Assembly: GCA_013397455.1 (NCBI GenBank)
Contig: VYZB01000024.1
Span: forward strand, 1-64,000
Reading direction: 5' to 3'
Origin: Crotophaga sulcirostris
Taxonomy: Eukaryota > Chordata > Aves > Cuculiformes > Crotophagidae
DNA length: 64,000 bases
A model generated the notes under the pieces. It ran no database searches, had not been told where the DNA came from, and worked only from the letters and a program-made list of their open reading frames with translations. The translations under genes and the position numbers were made by a program. The first letter of the stretch is position 1. Each line of letters starts with the position of its first letter. Below are positions 11,201-21,220 of the stretch, one piece after another.

Positions 11201-13328
11201 GAGCAAGCACTGACAGAAATATTAAGAGTAAAACCAGTTATAATTTATCAGTGTAAAAAAAACATTGCCAATTTTAGAAGGCATGATGTAATAAATAAGT
11301 TACCAGAGTCTTTGAGATCAATAGCTTGTTTTCAGATGACTTGAGAAATGACCTTACATTTTCTCAAATGACCTTGTATTTTCTCAAAGTTTCTGCAAGT
11401 GAAAGGAAGTAACTATCTACTCCTAGAGTCCAAAGATAAAGCTCCTTCACTAGGGTGTCTAGACAAGCGTATATTTTTACCTGTGACCAAAAAATGCAAA
11501 TGGTTTTTCTTCCAAGTGTTTTAACAAAACACTTGTAATTTCGTTAACTAAGGTTGTCATGTCTTTTGCAAAAGGCTCCATAAGACGAGATTCTCTTCCA
11601 GGAAACCTTACAGAGAACACTGCGGAAGAGATGGAGGAAGGGAGGGAAAAGAATTACAGTTATTTCAATTAGGAACAGTAAAACCATTTCAATTACGTTT
11701 TCTAATCTATTCTGCAGAATATATAGATTATTTAAATTAAACTTTCTTGCAGTTGATACAGTGTATTTGCTGTTGCTACTACTGTCTTTTAATCCTGTGA
11801 GAGATTAGGTTTCCAGCCCTTCCTTTACTCACAAATGTTGCCTCTCCAGTTGATCTGATTGATCAGACTTTCTGACTGGTCAGATTTCTGCCTTGGGTCA
11901 GAAATCCATAAGGTCTTGATCTCATCTGAGGTTTCAAAGCAACTTTATTACTATTAGTATTAATAACAATCAAAAATCAATTAATTTCAGTAATAGTAAA
12001 TTTGAGGGTTGTGTAAAATAGATCCTTTCAAGGACAGCATTAGAAAGTCAAACTATATTAGAATTGTACAGTCCCTGCTTTCTTCTTTGCAGGCTCTTCA
12101 GCACTGCATGTAGTAAAATGTAGAATCATAGCATAAATTGATGGCAATTTATATGTATATGGAAGGACGTAGTACATGCTTTTATTGTAGTCCTTTCAAA
12201 ATTGAGGATTTTCCTCTCAGTGTTTAGTGAAAGTAAGGAATAAATAGATCAGAAAAAAAATGTTGATTTTCTAAACTCTCTTTGACATCACACATACTGC
12301 CAAACTCATCTGGAAGTAATGGGTCAGACACCAAGTATTTCAGAAGATATAGAAGAAACCACTAGCTAATATTTAAAGAGCAGTACAGAGATGTTTGCAT
12401 CTTCTGTGCTTCCTTTCTTTAAAAAACATCTCTGAAAGAGCATGCTGCACCCTAATTTTATTAATTTATGTTCTTTTTTTTTTTTTAGGCCACCTCCTTA
12501 GTAATTTTTTGGAAGTAGTTCCAGGGGACAAAAGCTTTTTTTTTTTATTTTGTTTCTTTTTTTTTTTAATTTCAAGGAAAATTTGATGTGACTTGTGCAA
12601 CTGTTTACAGAAAGCATATAAGCATTTAAAGGACTGGTACAATTGCAATGGCACTGTTCTCTATAAATGCTAAATTATATTTTTTCTTTGTGGAAGATCT
12701 GGCAAACGGCATTGGTTCCTCTTCAGATAGTTCGGCAATGGATCTTTTTAGTGCTGATATAGCCTGTGAGCAATGAAAATTACTTTGCGGTATAACTAAA
12801 TGTCATTTCACTGTTTTAAATTCCTAGTTTAAACTTAAGTTTTGATACAAGGAGTGTAAAACCCTGCAAACACTTTGGATAACGGAAATTCATTCTGTGC
12901 AATCTCTCAACATTAAAAATAGTTCTCATATCTTCACTGTTAACCTTGCTGATGCCTTTTTTTTAAAATATTAATAATATGGCAGTGTATTGCTGTTTCT
13001 GAGTCACACCAATAGTTTCTGAAGCAGTGAAGCGTACTACAGTCTTGAAATGCTAATTCCTAATGAAATTTCCTTCTGGATAAGACCCACTGGAAGAAGA
13101 CTGCAGTGCTCTCAAGAACATTATACTCCATTCAAAAAAAATGGCTGCCATGTATTTCAGAGTTGCTTAGCTTCTGCTTTAACTACACAATGACTAACCT
13201 TCAATTGACCTGCTGAAGAGTTTGCCCCATTGAGCAAGTTGAGAAGTTCCTCCTCCAGCCCACGGAAAGCAAATCAGCCTACAGAGAGCATCTGGCCTTT
13301 TGTATAGACAAACAACCATCTTCTCCAT
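8282..13328 (-). CDS. OLAH: OLAH, oleoyl-ACP hydrolase / type II fatty acid synthase thioesterase (6 coding exons)
   Basis: Minus-strand coding exons in order are 13328-13199, 11619-11481, 10936-10837, 9819-9644, 8740-8655 and 8415-8282. All are GT-AG with joining phases, giving 765 nt and 254 residues (human about 265). The enzyme is a cytosolic alpha/beta hydrolase that cuts acyl chains from the ACP arm of fatty acid synthase; in tissues such as mammary gland and duck uropygial gland it yields medium-chain acids. Visible motifs are [10 protein letters not shown] near residue 19, RFPGRESR (48-55), the nucleophile motif GHSFG with Ser90, CFDGSED with Asp204, and PGGHFYL with His229. The Asp-His spacing of 25 equals that of mammalian enzymes, so the triad is intact. 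The start is the first ATG after a TTTTTTAG acceptor-like run; a noncoding upstream exon is likely but not found. It is convergent with ACBD7. Confidence 0.93.
9401..9424. repeat. Perfect 12-bp tandem duplication
   Basis: CTATTGTAATAA occurs twice in direct succession inside an OLAH intron. Confidence 0.85.
11346..11385. repeat. Imperfect 20-bp tandem duplication
   Basis: Two adjacent 20-base units (11346-11365 and 11366-11385) share AAATGACCTT and ATTTTCTC and differ at two bases between these blocks. They lie in an OLAH intron. Confidence 0.8.
12671..12757 (-). other. Unassigned exon-like segment in OLAH intron 1
   Basis: On the minus strand a TTGCTCACAG acceptor-like sequence is followed by an open frame reading [20 protein letters not shown] and then ARSSTKKK. 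It looks protein-like but matches no part of OLAH as I know the family, and the phases of the flanking OLAH exons already join without it. It could be an unrelated exon, an alternative OLAH exon, an old retrocopy piece, or chance. Confidence 0.2.
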
Positions 13329-13819
13329 TCCTAAAAAAACCCAAGAAAGCAACACATCATTCTAGAACAAGACTCTTCCAATATAGGAAAAATAGAGTGA
13401 ATTAAGTCTAACTTGAAAAAACAGACTGCAGTATTTTCTGTCATTGGAACTGCTAGTGCTACAACAACCTGTTATATGTGAGGTAATATTCATGCAACAG
13501 TGGAAACCAGTCCTACTTGTATAAATGGTGATGAAAGAGTATTGGATGACACCCTTGGTTAACATTTTTTCCTATTCTAGTCACTGATCACAAAGAGGAA
13601 TGTAACGAGCAGCAAAATAAATTTATATGGGATTTCAGGATGACTATTTAAAAACACGAGCTTTGAGAACATACATGAAAATATAAGGCCCATCTAAAGA
13701 CCTAGGAAATGTAAGGGCCACCTACTTCAATATTCTGTCTTCTGCAGCGGTAAAATATATGTCTAGGGATGCAGTTTATTTATATTTAGAAAATATCTAT
13801 GAATTTCTTTTTCATGTAT

Positions 13820-14215
13820 TGAAGCAGTCTCTCCTTAAATTCCTATGAACAGTTAGCATCTACAACATCCTCTTGCAATGAATTGCACAGCTCCACTACC
13901 TGTTGCATAAAGAATGATCTCCTTTTTTGTTTTTATTCCAACTCCTACAGCTTCAGTTGATGGCTACAGGGTAGTGTGGTAAAGAAAGTGAACGGTGCAC
14001 CTCTCAGGATTTGCCAACTGAGCATTTCTGAGATCGCTCACATTCTCTCTGCCACCAGTCGGTGCTTCTTCCTGAATGAAAAGGTCTGGTTTAATTAGAT
14101 ATCCCTCACATGGCGGTGCTTCCATACTCATGACAATCATCGCTGCTCATCTCTGGACTTTTTCTAATTTTGTTATGTCCTTTTTGAGATACCATTGACC
14201 ACATACAGCTTTATC
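13820..14215 (-). mobile_element. Ancient CR1/L3-like 3' fragment
   Basis: The sequence carries the layout of old amniote CR1-type elements read on the minus strand. On the + strand this shows as CATCTACAACATCCTCTTG, then GAATTGCACAGCTCCACTA, a TCTCTGGACTTTTTCTAATT phrase and CCTTTTTGAGATAC. It is strongly diverged and lies just upstream of OLAH exon 1. Confidence 0.6.
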
Positions 14216-17200
14216 AAAGCAGCTTTGGTATTTTTTTTCAGTGAGTGATAGAAGTAACAGCTGAAGTAAGATTTAAACTATATCCCTTCCTTCTTGCTGA
14301 GAGGGAAAATAGCATCGAATATGCCAACTGCATAGTATCTACTACCAGATACTGGTTTTACTTTCTGAAGAAAAAAGCAATTCTCAGGCATTTTTATTCT
14401 TTTTTCATAATTTTCTTGTCCTTTATTCTTGCTGATTAGACTTGTGGATGTAAGCACTGAGGTGACATCCTATGACTTACAGCATATCAGGCGGTGTTTT
14501 GTCAAAAGAACCTGGGAACACCATGTGCAACAGAAATACCTGGTAAAGATAAATTAATTAGAAGCAGTAGTGATACAGAATTTTAAAGAATGTTTTCTGC
14601 AACCGTTGGAATGAACTCACATGTTCTTGTTAAAAAGACTGAAAACCTAGTAATTAGGAAATAAGAAGCAGCAAAATTCCATTTCCAAAGTGCTGAAAAT
14701 TGTTACAGGTATTATTTCTTGGTGTGAATAGAGCTCAGTATATGCAAGGGCTGATTTGTCATAAAATACACCTGTATGCCTTTGAGCAGTCTTTTCCAGC
14801 TGCACAAAAAGTTTGAGAAATGCAACCAGATCAGGATAGGCAACAATTCATACTTATTTTAAAACTACATAATGCAAACAAGACAGAAGAATATGTACCC
14901 AAATGTTGCTGTGGCTAAAATTTTCTTGGTTTTCATGTATGTTCAAACTAGAAAGTTTGTCAACATTTTCTAATAATCAGTTGAAAGAAACTACGGGAGC
15001 AGAAAGCCAAATAAACTTGTACCAAAAATCAATGGGCAGATGATGTGAGGTTAAAAATAGCTGTAGGATAGTGGAAGTGGTGCTGCAGAAGATGTAATTC
15101 CTCTTGTAGGTTCATTTAGCATCAGTTCTGTTAATCCCATTTACACAGTACTTCTTCCACAAAAAGACACAAAACCTCAAACGTTTCTGAAGATGTTTTA
15201 ACTTAACAGTCAAGTAAGAAAAGAAAAAACTCTTCTCAAACTGATTCCAAAGGTGACACAAAAATTTCAAACATGCTAAAGAAGTATGTTGAGTCAAAAT
15301 CCTTAAACTATTTAAAGATACATTACCAATCTCTGAGAATCTGTCACAATTTTTAGTTGTACAGGTTTATCCCACCACCATCCAGTTTACTGTAGATGCA
15401 AATACCTGAATAGTCAGAAGGCCACCAGTGCCAGGAAATGACAGCTGGAGAGCGGATCCACTTCTCAGCGCCGCACAGCAAGAAGCAGGAATCAGAATTT
15501 GTGTGTAACAACAGGTATGGGAGCAAAGCCAGTCTTGCAGGAGAGGGGATGTGCATCCAGGTGGCACAGTTGCCCGCTTTAAGTCTTTTCTAGGCTTGAG
15601 GGGAGGAGCCCACACCCCAGAAAAAAAGGCACAAACTAAGACACACAGCATTCCAAAAGGGAGACAGAGTAATAACACACAGCATTTAGCAGCAGTATAA
15701 GGAAGGAGCCCCACATCAATCCCAGTGATTTAAAAAGCACAGGTTAACATGCCCAGGACAGTATAGAAGTTGCAGCAATTTCAATACCTGGAGGCTTACA
15801 ACTTGAGTGAAAAAAAAACCTGCATAAAGGAACAGCCTGACTTTTGTAAGAACAATGTTCAAAAGTACAGTGCTCACACCTCTGCCAGTCAGTTTTTTAG
15901 GGGTCTGAAAATGTTAACTTAGATGACCATTGCCTGATTTGAATAAAACACTGCATTTGGTTAGTAGGCCAGTTATGATTTCCACAATCTGGAAGGCATA
16001 ACAGTGCATGAACACACTGTGGTTATTACATATGATGATTTTATATAACCCCTTGTGTTGTGCTCCAAGGGTCCAGATGCTATCAGCAACCTAAAAACAC
16101 CAGTATATTTTTTGATTACATTTGCAGTACTAGGAATATAAGCTTTCTGTGTGTGTGTTACTCTACCAGAAATATCAGTAGCGATAGCAATAAAGTAAAA
16201 ATATTCAAAAGCAGTGACCAAAACTAAGGAACTTGAGTGCCAGAGCAGGTTCTGATCCTTAACTCGAGGCATATAAGTTGGACTACGTTCTGGTTTTCAC
16301 ATCATTCTTCTACATTTGTCTTCATCATTTGTAGGAAATTGAGAAATCTGTGGTGTTAGGTGAAAAGCCTGCATGTTGATCTAGCCAGGCAGTAAGCTCT
16401 GCTCCTTTCCCAAAAGAGGTCTGCAGTTGTCTACTCACTTCTGATTTCTGCTTTCCTGGGGAACCCTAAATCGACCCTTCTGCCTGCAGCATTTTCCATG
16501 GGAAGGTGCAGGCTCCACAGTGAGTGCTGGTCCTGGGCCCTGCAGCTGCCACTTCCAAATGGCGGAAACTGCTGCTAAGGCTTCTTTCCCAGTACTTTTA
16601 TGTTGTAATTATTATGAAGTAAGATGAGGCACACCTATGTTTGGAAGGTGGACAATTTAAAGCAGCTTATATTGACTAGTCCTGACCTGTGCTGTTATGT
16701 CCCATACTGCCTCTCCACATGGCCTTATCTCCTATCAGAGGGATTTGATTATAAGCTATGATATATAATAAAGCATCTAATATGCTTTGTGTATATCTAT
16801 CTCAAAACATGCCAACTCTTAAAGCTGACACCCAGTGTTAATGTTATGAAAACCGACTCTTATGGATATCTGGCCCACTAATAATCTTCCTAAAAGTAAT
16901 AAGATACTACCAGAAACAAATATTTTCCTAACTAAGGCTGAAAATAAAATAGGTTAAGAATAAGATTTTGAAAATATAGCATTAATCAAATAGCATGATA
17001 TTTCCTTAAAAATAATGCAATTATAAATTGTATGTGTTGGTTGGTTTTGTTTGCCTTCTAATTTATTTCTCAGTATCAAAGGACCAGAAATTCATTGGTT
17101 TTAATGTGAAAAATTACTATTTTCACAAATTAAGAAGTTCCAGGAGATGCCACTCTCAGACAAGATTATGTTTGCCACTTCCAGGGGTGAAGGTATTATA

Positions 17201-17244
17201 AAATAAGAGTGCTTTACAGAACCAACTTTGCCAACTAAGTACTA
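14216..17244. other. Intergenic region upstream of OLAH
   Basis: I see no coding gene. The OLAH promoter and any noncoding first exon should lie here, or in 13329-13820, but there is no CpG island and no clear TATA box to place them. Open frames at 15367-15714 and 15973-16272 (minus) are not recognisable. Confidence 0.5.
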
Positions 17245-17466
17245 GTACAGAATAGAATAGAACAGACTATTTCAGTTGGAAGGGACCTACAGCAATCACC
17301 CAGTCCAACTGCCTGACCAATTCAGGGCTGACCAAAAGTTAAAGAATGATTTGGCATGGTCCAAAACACTCTTAAACACTGACAAGGCTTGGGGTATCAA
17401 CCATCCCTCTAGGAAGCCTGTCCCAGTGTTTGACCACCCTATCGGTACACAAATGCTTCCTAATTA
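17245..17466 (-). mobile_element. Older CR1, 3' part (left of nested insertion)
   Basis: The minus-strand 3' tail reads as AATAGAATAGAACAG followed by a TTGGAAGGGACCT motif on the + strand, typical of a CR1 3' end. The element is interrupted at about 17466 by the younger CR1 and resumes near 18628. Confidence 0.85.
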
Positions 17467-18627
17467 CAGTGTCACAGTACCACAGTATTACAAGGTTGGA
17501 AAGGACCTCTGAGATCATCGAGTCCAACCTATAACCCAACACTAACACCAACCCATCATCTAAACCATGGCACTGAGTGCCTCACCCAATCTCCTCTTAA
17601 ACACCTCCAGGAACAGCGACTCCACCACCTCCCTGGGCAGCGCATTCCAATGGCTAACTACCCTTTCAGTGAAGAACTTTTTCCTAATATCAGGCCTAAA
17701 CTTTCCCTGATGAAGCTTGAGTTCATGTCCTCTAGTTCTGTCACTGGTCGCCTGAGAGAAGAGACCAACCCCTGCCTGACTACACCCTCCTTTTAGGTAG
17801 TTGTAGAGAGCAATAAGGTCACCCCTGAGCCTCCTCTTTTTAAGGTTAAACAGCACTAGCTCCCTCAGTCACTCCTCGTAGGGCTTGTGCTCCAAACCCT
17901 TCACCATCTTGGTTGCTCTCCTCTGGACACATTCCAATGTCTTTACATCTTTCTCAAACAGAGGGGCCCAGAACTGCACACAGTACTCAAGGTGAGGCCT
18001 GACCAGTGCCGAGTATAGGGGGATGATAAGTTCTCTGGGCCTGCTCGTCAGAATGCCATTGGCCTTCTTGGCCATCAGGGCACACTGCTGGCTCATGTTG
18101 AGTTTCCTCTATACCAGCACTCCCAGGTCCCTTTCCGCCTGACTACTCTCCAGCCACTCCGTCCCCAGTCTATAGCTTTGCATGGGATTATTGTGTCCAA
18201 AATGAAGCACCCGACATTTTGACTTATTAAATATCATCCCATTAGAATCGGCCCATCTCTCCAGTCTGTCAAGGTCCCTCTGTAGGGCCATCCTACCCTC
18301 TAACAGATCAACCCTTCCTCCCAGCTTGGTATCATCCACAAACTTGCTGATGATGGATTCAATCCCCTCATCCAGATGATCAATAAAGATATTAAACAGG
18401 ACCGGGCCCAACACCGATCCCTGAGGGACACCACTGGTTACCGGCCACCAACTGGATGAAACACCATTCACCACCACTCTCTGGGCTCGGCCATCCAACC
18501 AATTCCTAATCCAGCACAGAGTGCTCCCGTCCAAGCCACAGGCTGCCAGCTTCTCTAGGATTCTACTGTGGGAGACAGTGTCAAAGGCCTTGCTGAAGTC
18601 TAGGTACACCACATCCACAGCCTTCCT
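17467..18627 (-). mobile_element. Young CR1 LINE copy, about 1.16 kb, with reverse transcriptase
   Basis: A 5'-truncated CR1 on the minus strand, from reverse transcriptase to 3' tail. The frame over 18618-18109 holds [44 protein letters not shown] and the catalytic FVDDTKLGG. The frame continues in 18096-17869 and 17856-17560, ending LSAMV. Only two stops (a TAG near 18108 and a TGA near 17867) interrupt about 1.05 kb. The 3' tail contains AATACTGTGGTACTGTGAC on the minus strand. The copy is very similar to the one at 45.3 kb and sits inside an older CR1. Confidence 0.95.
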
Positions 18628-18905
18628 CTAATGTCCAGTTTAAACCTCCCATGGGGCAGCTTTGAACCATTCCCACCTGTCCTACCACTGGATACCAGGG
18701 AGAAGAGACCAGCACCTCCCTCCCCAATTCCCCTCCTCAGGAAGCTGTAGAGCAATGAGGTGACTCCTCAGCTTCCTTTTCTCTGAACTAGACAAGCCTA
18801 AATCCTTAGCTACCCCCTCCTGGGACATCACTTCCAGCATCTTCATCAGCTTTGTTGCCCTCCTCTGGACTCATTCAAGGATGTTCACATCCTTCCTTAA
18901 TAAAA
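18628..18905 (-). mobile_element. Older CR1, continuation right of nested insertion
   Basis: The TAATGTCCAGTTTAAACCTC phrase directly follows, in CR1 order, the CACAAATGCTTCCTAAT phrase at 17450-17464. This shows that the two blocks were one element before the young CR1 inserted. Confidence 0.85.
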
Positions 18906-19640
18906 TTCAGAAAAATTACGTCTTCCCTTGATCCAGTAGGTGTGTGAGCCTATCACAGAAGGAGAACAAATCAGTTACATAGGACTCTCCCTTTGTGAAC
19001 CCACATTGACTGTGCCTGATGACTTCATTATTCTCTAAATGCCTTTCAGTAGTACTCAATAGAATCTTCTCCATAATTTTTCCAGGAACTGAGGTTAGAC
19101 TAACAGGTCTGTAGTACCCTGGGTCTTCCCTCATGCCCTTTTTGTAGAACAGAATAACACTGGCTATCTTCGAGTTAGCAGGGACCTCCCCAAACTCTCA
19201 AGACCTTTGGTAGATGATTGAGAGTGGTCCTGCCCTAACACCGACTACCTCCTTCAGTACTCTGAGATGAATCCCACCAGACCCCATGCACCCGTGAACA
19301 TTCAGCTGATACAGCTGGTCCCTTACAATTCCAGTGTTCACAAATGGGAAGTCACTGTTTCCACACTCATGGTCCTCTGACTCAGCACTCCAATCTTGGG
19401 ACTCATTCCACCAAGACTCACTAATACCAATGATGTCATAGCTCTGGGAGCTGACCAGTGCTTCCAGTTCATCCTGTTTTTTCTCTCATACTGCATGCAT
19501 TGGTGTACAAGCATTTCAGACATGCTTCTGAACTCCCAGGAGCAGTGCAAATGTTTCCACCAGCATTGCCACCCTCAGGTGATATCACACCAACCCTTGC
19601 CCTACCTGCTGCAATCCTGTTAGACCCTCGAAGACTCCTC
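18906..19640 (-). mobile_element. CR1 fragment: start of endonuclease joined to start of reverse transcriptase
   Basis: Minus-strand 19134-18916 reads as the start of CR1 reverse transcriptase ([38 protein letters not shown]). 19550-19390 matches the region of the CR1 endonuclease around the ITETWW-type motif, seen also at 51.8 kb. Most of the endonuclease between them is missing, so the copy has an internal deletion. It probably belongs to the same older CR1 as the flanking blocks. Confidence 0.75.
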
Positions 19641-20329
19641 AGAAATGCCTCATCCTTAAAGATTTCTTAGCTACTGCTTCATGGCAATTCTCAGTCTCTT
19701 TTAGGCCACAATACTAATACAGATTGACCTAATGGTAAGTCAGGAAATGTCCTCGTTTTCTAAAAACTGAAACTTATTTGCTATCTGTTGATAGTAAATG
19801 ACAACATCTGCTAATATATACAAGCAGTGTGCCCTCTGCAGATCATAGCATCTGAAATGCATGAAGTAAACTGTCACTTATAGCAATCTGCAAGATTAAA
19901 AGTGGGTGGAACTGTTATAGGAAGACTAGTAAGTATGATTCTTTCAGAAATGATAATGAAATAGTGCAAGAATAATCTTTTATCCAGTAGTTAATAACAT
20001 TTGAAACCCGCTGATGTAATTTTTCAAGAACAGAAACACTGCGGGGGAGCTGCAATTCACTAATTGTAATTTGATGTTGACTCATTTTGAGCAATAATAT
20101 GAGCACATACAAGCCCCTGAAGTAAAGAAACAAAGAAGTCTGTGTTTCTCAGTTATATTCATAAGATTTAAAGAACTAAGTAGCGTATGTTGCTTAATAA
20201 AGATTGACTTTTAATATTGACAGTTGTGAAATACATTGGGTTATATGTACTGTGAGCAGTACAAAAACCCCCATACGCTATTGTCTCAGATATAGTTCCT
20301 TCAGAACTATTGGGTGGATCTCATCTGGC
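19641..20329. other. Intergenic, nothing recognised
   Basis: AT-rich sequence between two CR1 fragments, without a recognisable gene or repeat. Confidence 0.5.
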
Positions 20330-21220
20330 CCCATAGAATTGTGCATGACTTTATGCATCATTTATCTGCAGTCTTGGCCAACTGGGGAGGCCCCAGTTAA
20401 CTGGAGATTAGCCAATGTGATGCCTTCTACAGGAAGGGTTGGAAGGAGGACCTAGGGAACTACATGCCTGTCAGCCTGACCTTGAGGAAAGATTATGGAG
20501 TGGATCATCTTGAGTACTTTCACACAACACGTACAGGATAACCAGGTGATCAGGCCCAGTCAGCATGGGTTCAGGAAAGGCAGGTCCTGCTTAACTAACC
20601 TGATCTCCTTCTATGACAAGGTGATATGCTTAGGAGATGAGGGAAAGGATTTGGATGTTGTTAACCTAGACTTTAGTAAAGCCTTTGACACCATTTCCCA
20701 CAGCATTCTCCAGGAAAAACTGGCTGCTTATAACTTGGACAGGCATACTCTTTGCTGAGCAAAAAACTGGTTGGATGGCCAAGCCCAAAGAGTTGTGGTG
20801 AATGGAGTTGAATCCAGTTGGTGGCCAGTCAAAAGTGGTGTTCTCCAGGGCTCAGTGTTGACTGAGAGGAGACCTTATCACTCTCTACAACTACCTGAAA
20901 GGAGATTGTAGTGAGGTAGGCATTGGTCTCTTTTCCCAAGTAGCAAGTGACAGAACAGGAGGAAATGGCCTCAAGTTGAACCAGGGAAGGTTTAAACTAG
21001 ATAAAAGGAAATATTACTTCAGTGAAAAGGTTGTCAAGCATTGGAACAGGCTGCCCAGGGAAGTGGTTGAGTCACCATCCCTGGAGATATTTAAAAGATG
21101 TGTAGATGTGGCACTTAGGGACATGGTTTAGCGGTGGACCTGGCAGTGTTAGGTTTATAGTTGGACGCAATGATCTTAAAGGTCTTTTCCAACCAAAACA
21201 ATTCTGTGATTCTGTGAGCC
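20330..21220 (+). mobile_element. CR1 LINE with internal deletion
   Basis: The + strand frame at 20495-20758 reads QHGFRKGRSCLTNLISFYDK and [15 protein letters not shown], the CR1 reverse transcriptase. After GGGCTCAGTGTTG at about 20871 the sequence jumps to the last 350 bases of CR1 (ACTGAGAGGAGACCTTATCAC). It then runs to the tail AATTCTGTGATTCTGTGAG. The middle of the element is missing. Confidence 0.92.

Noticed and set aside
14460..14560. Minus-strand segment tested as the missing first OLAH exon
   Set aside because: It shows no FPWxGGG motif. The true exon with [10 protein letters not shown] was found at 13199-13328.
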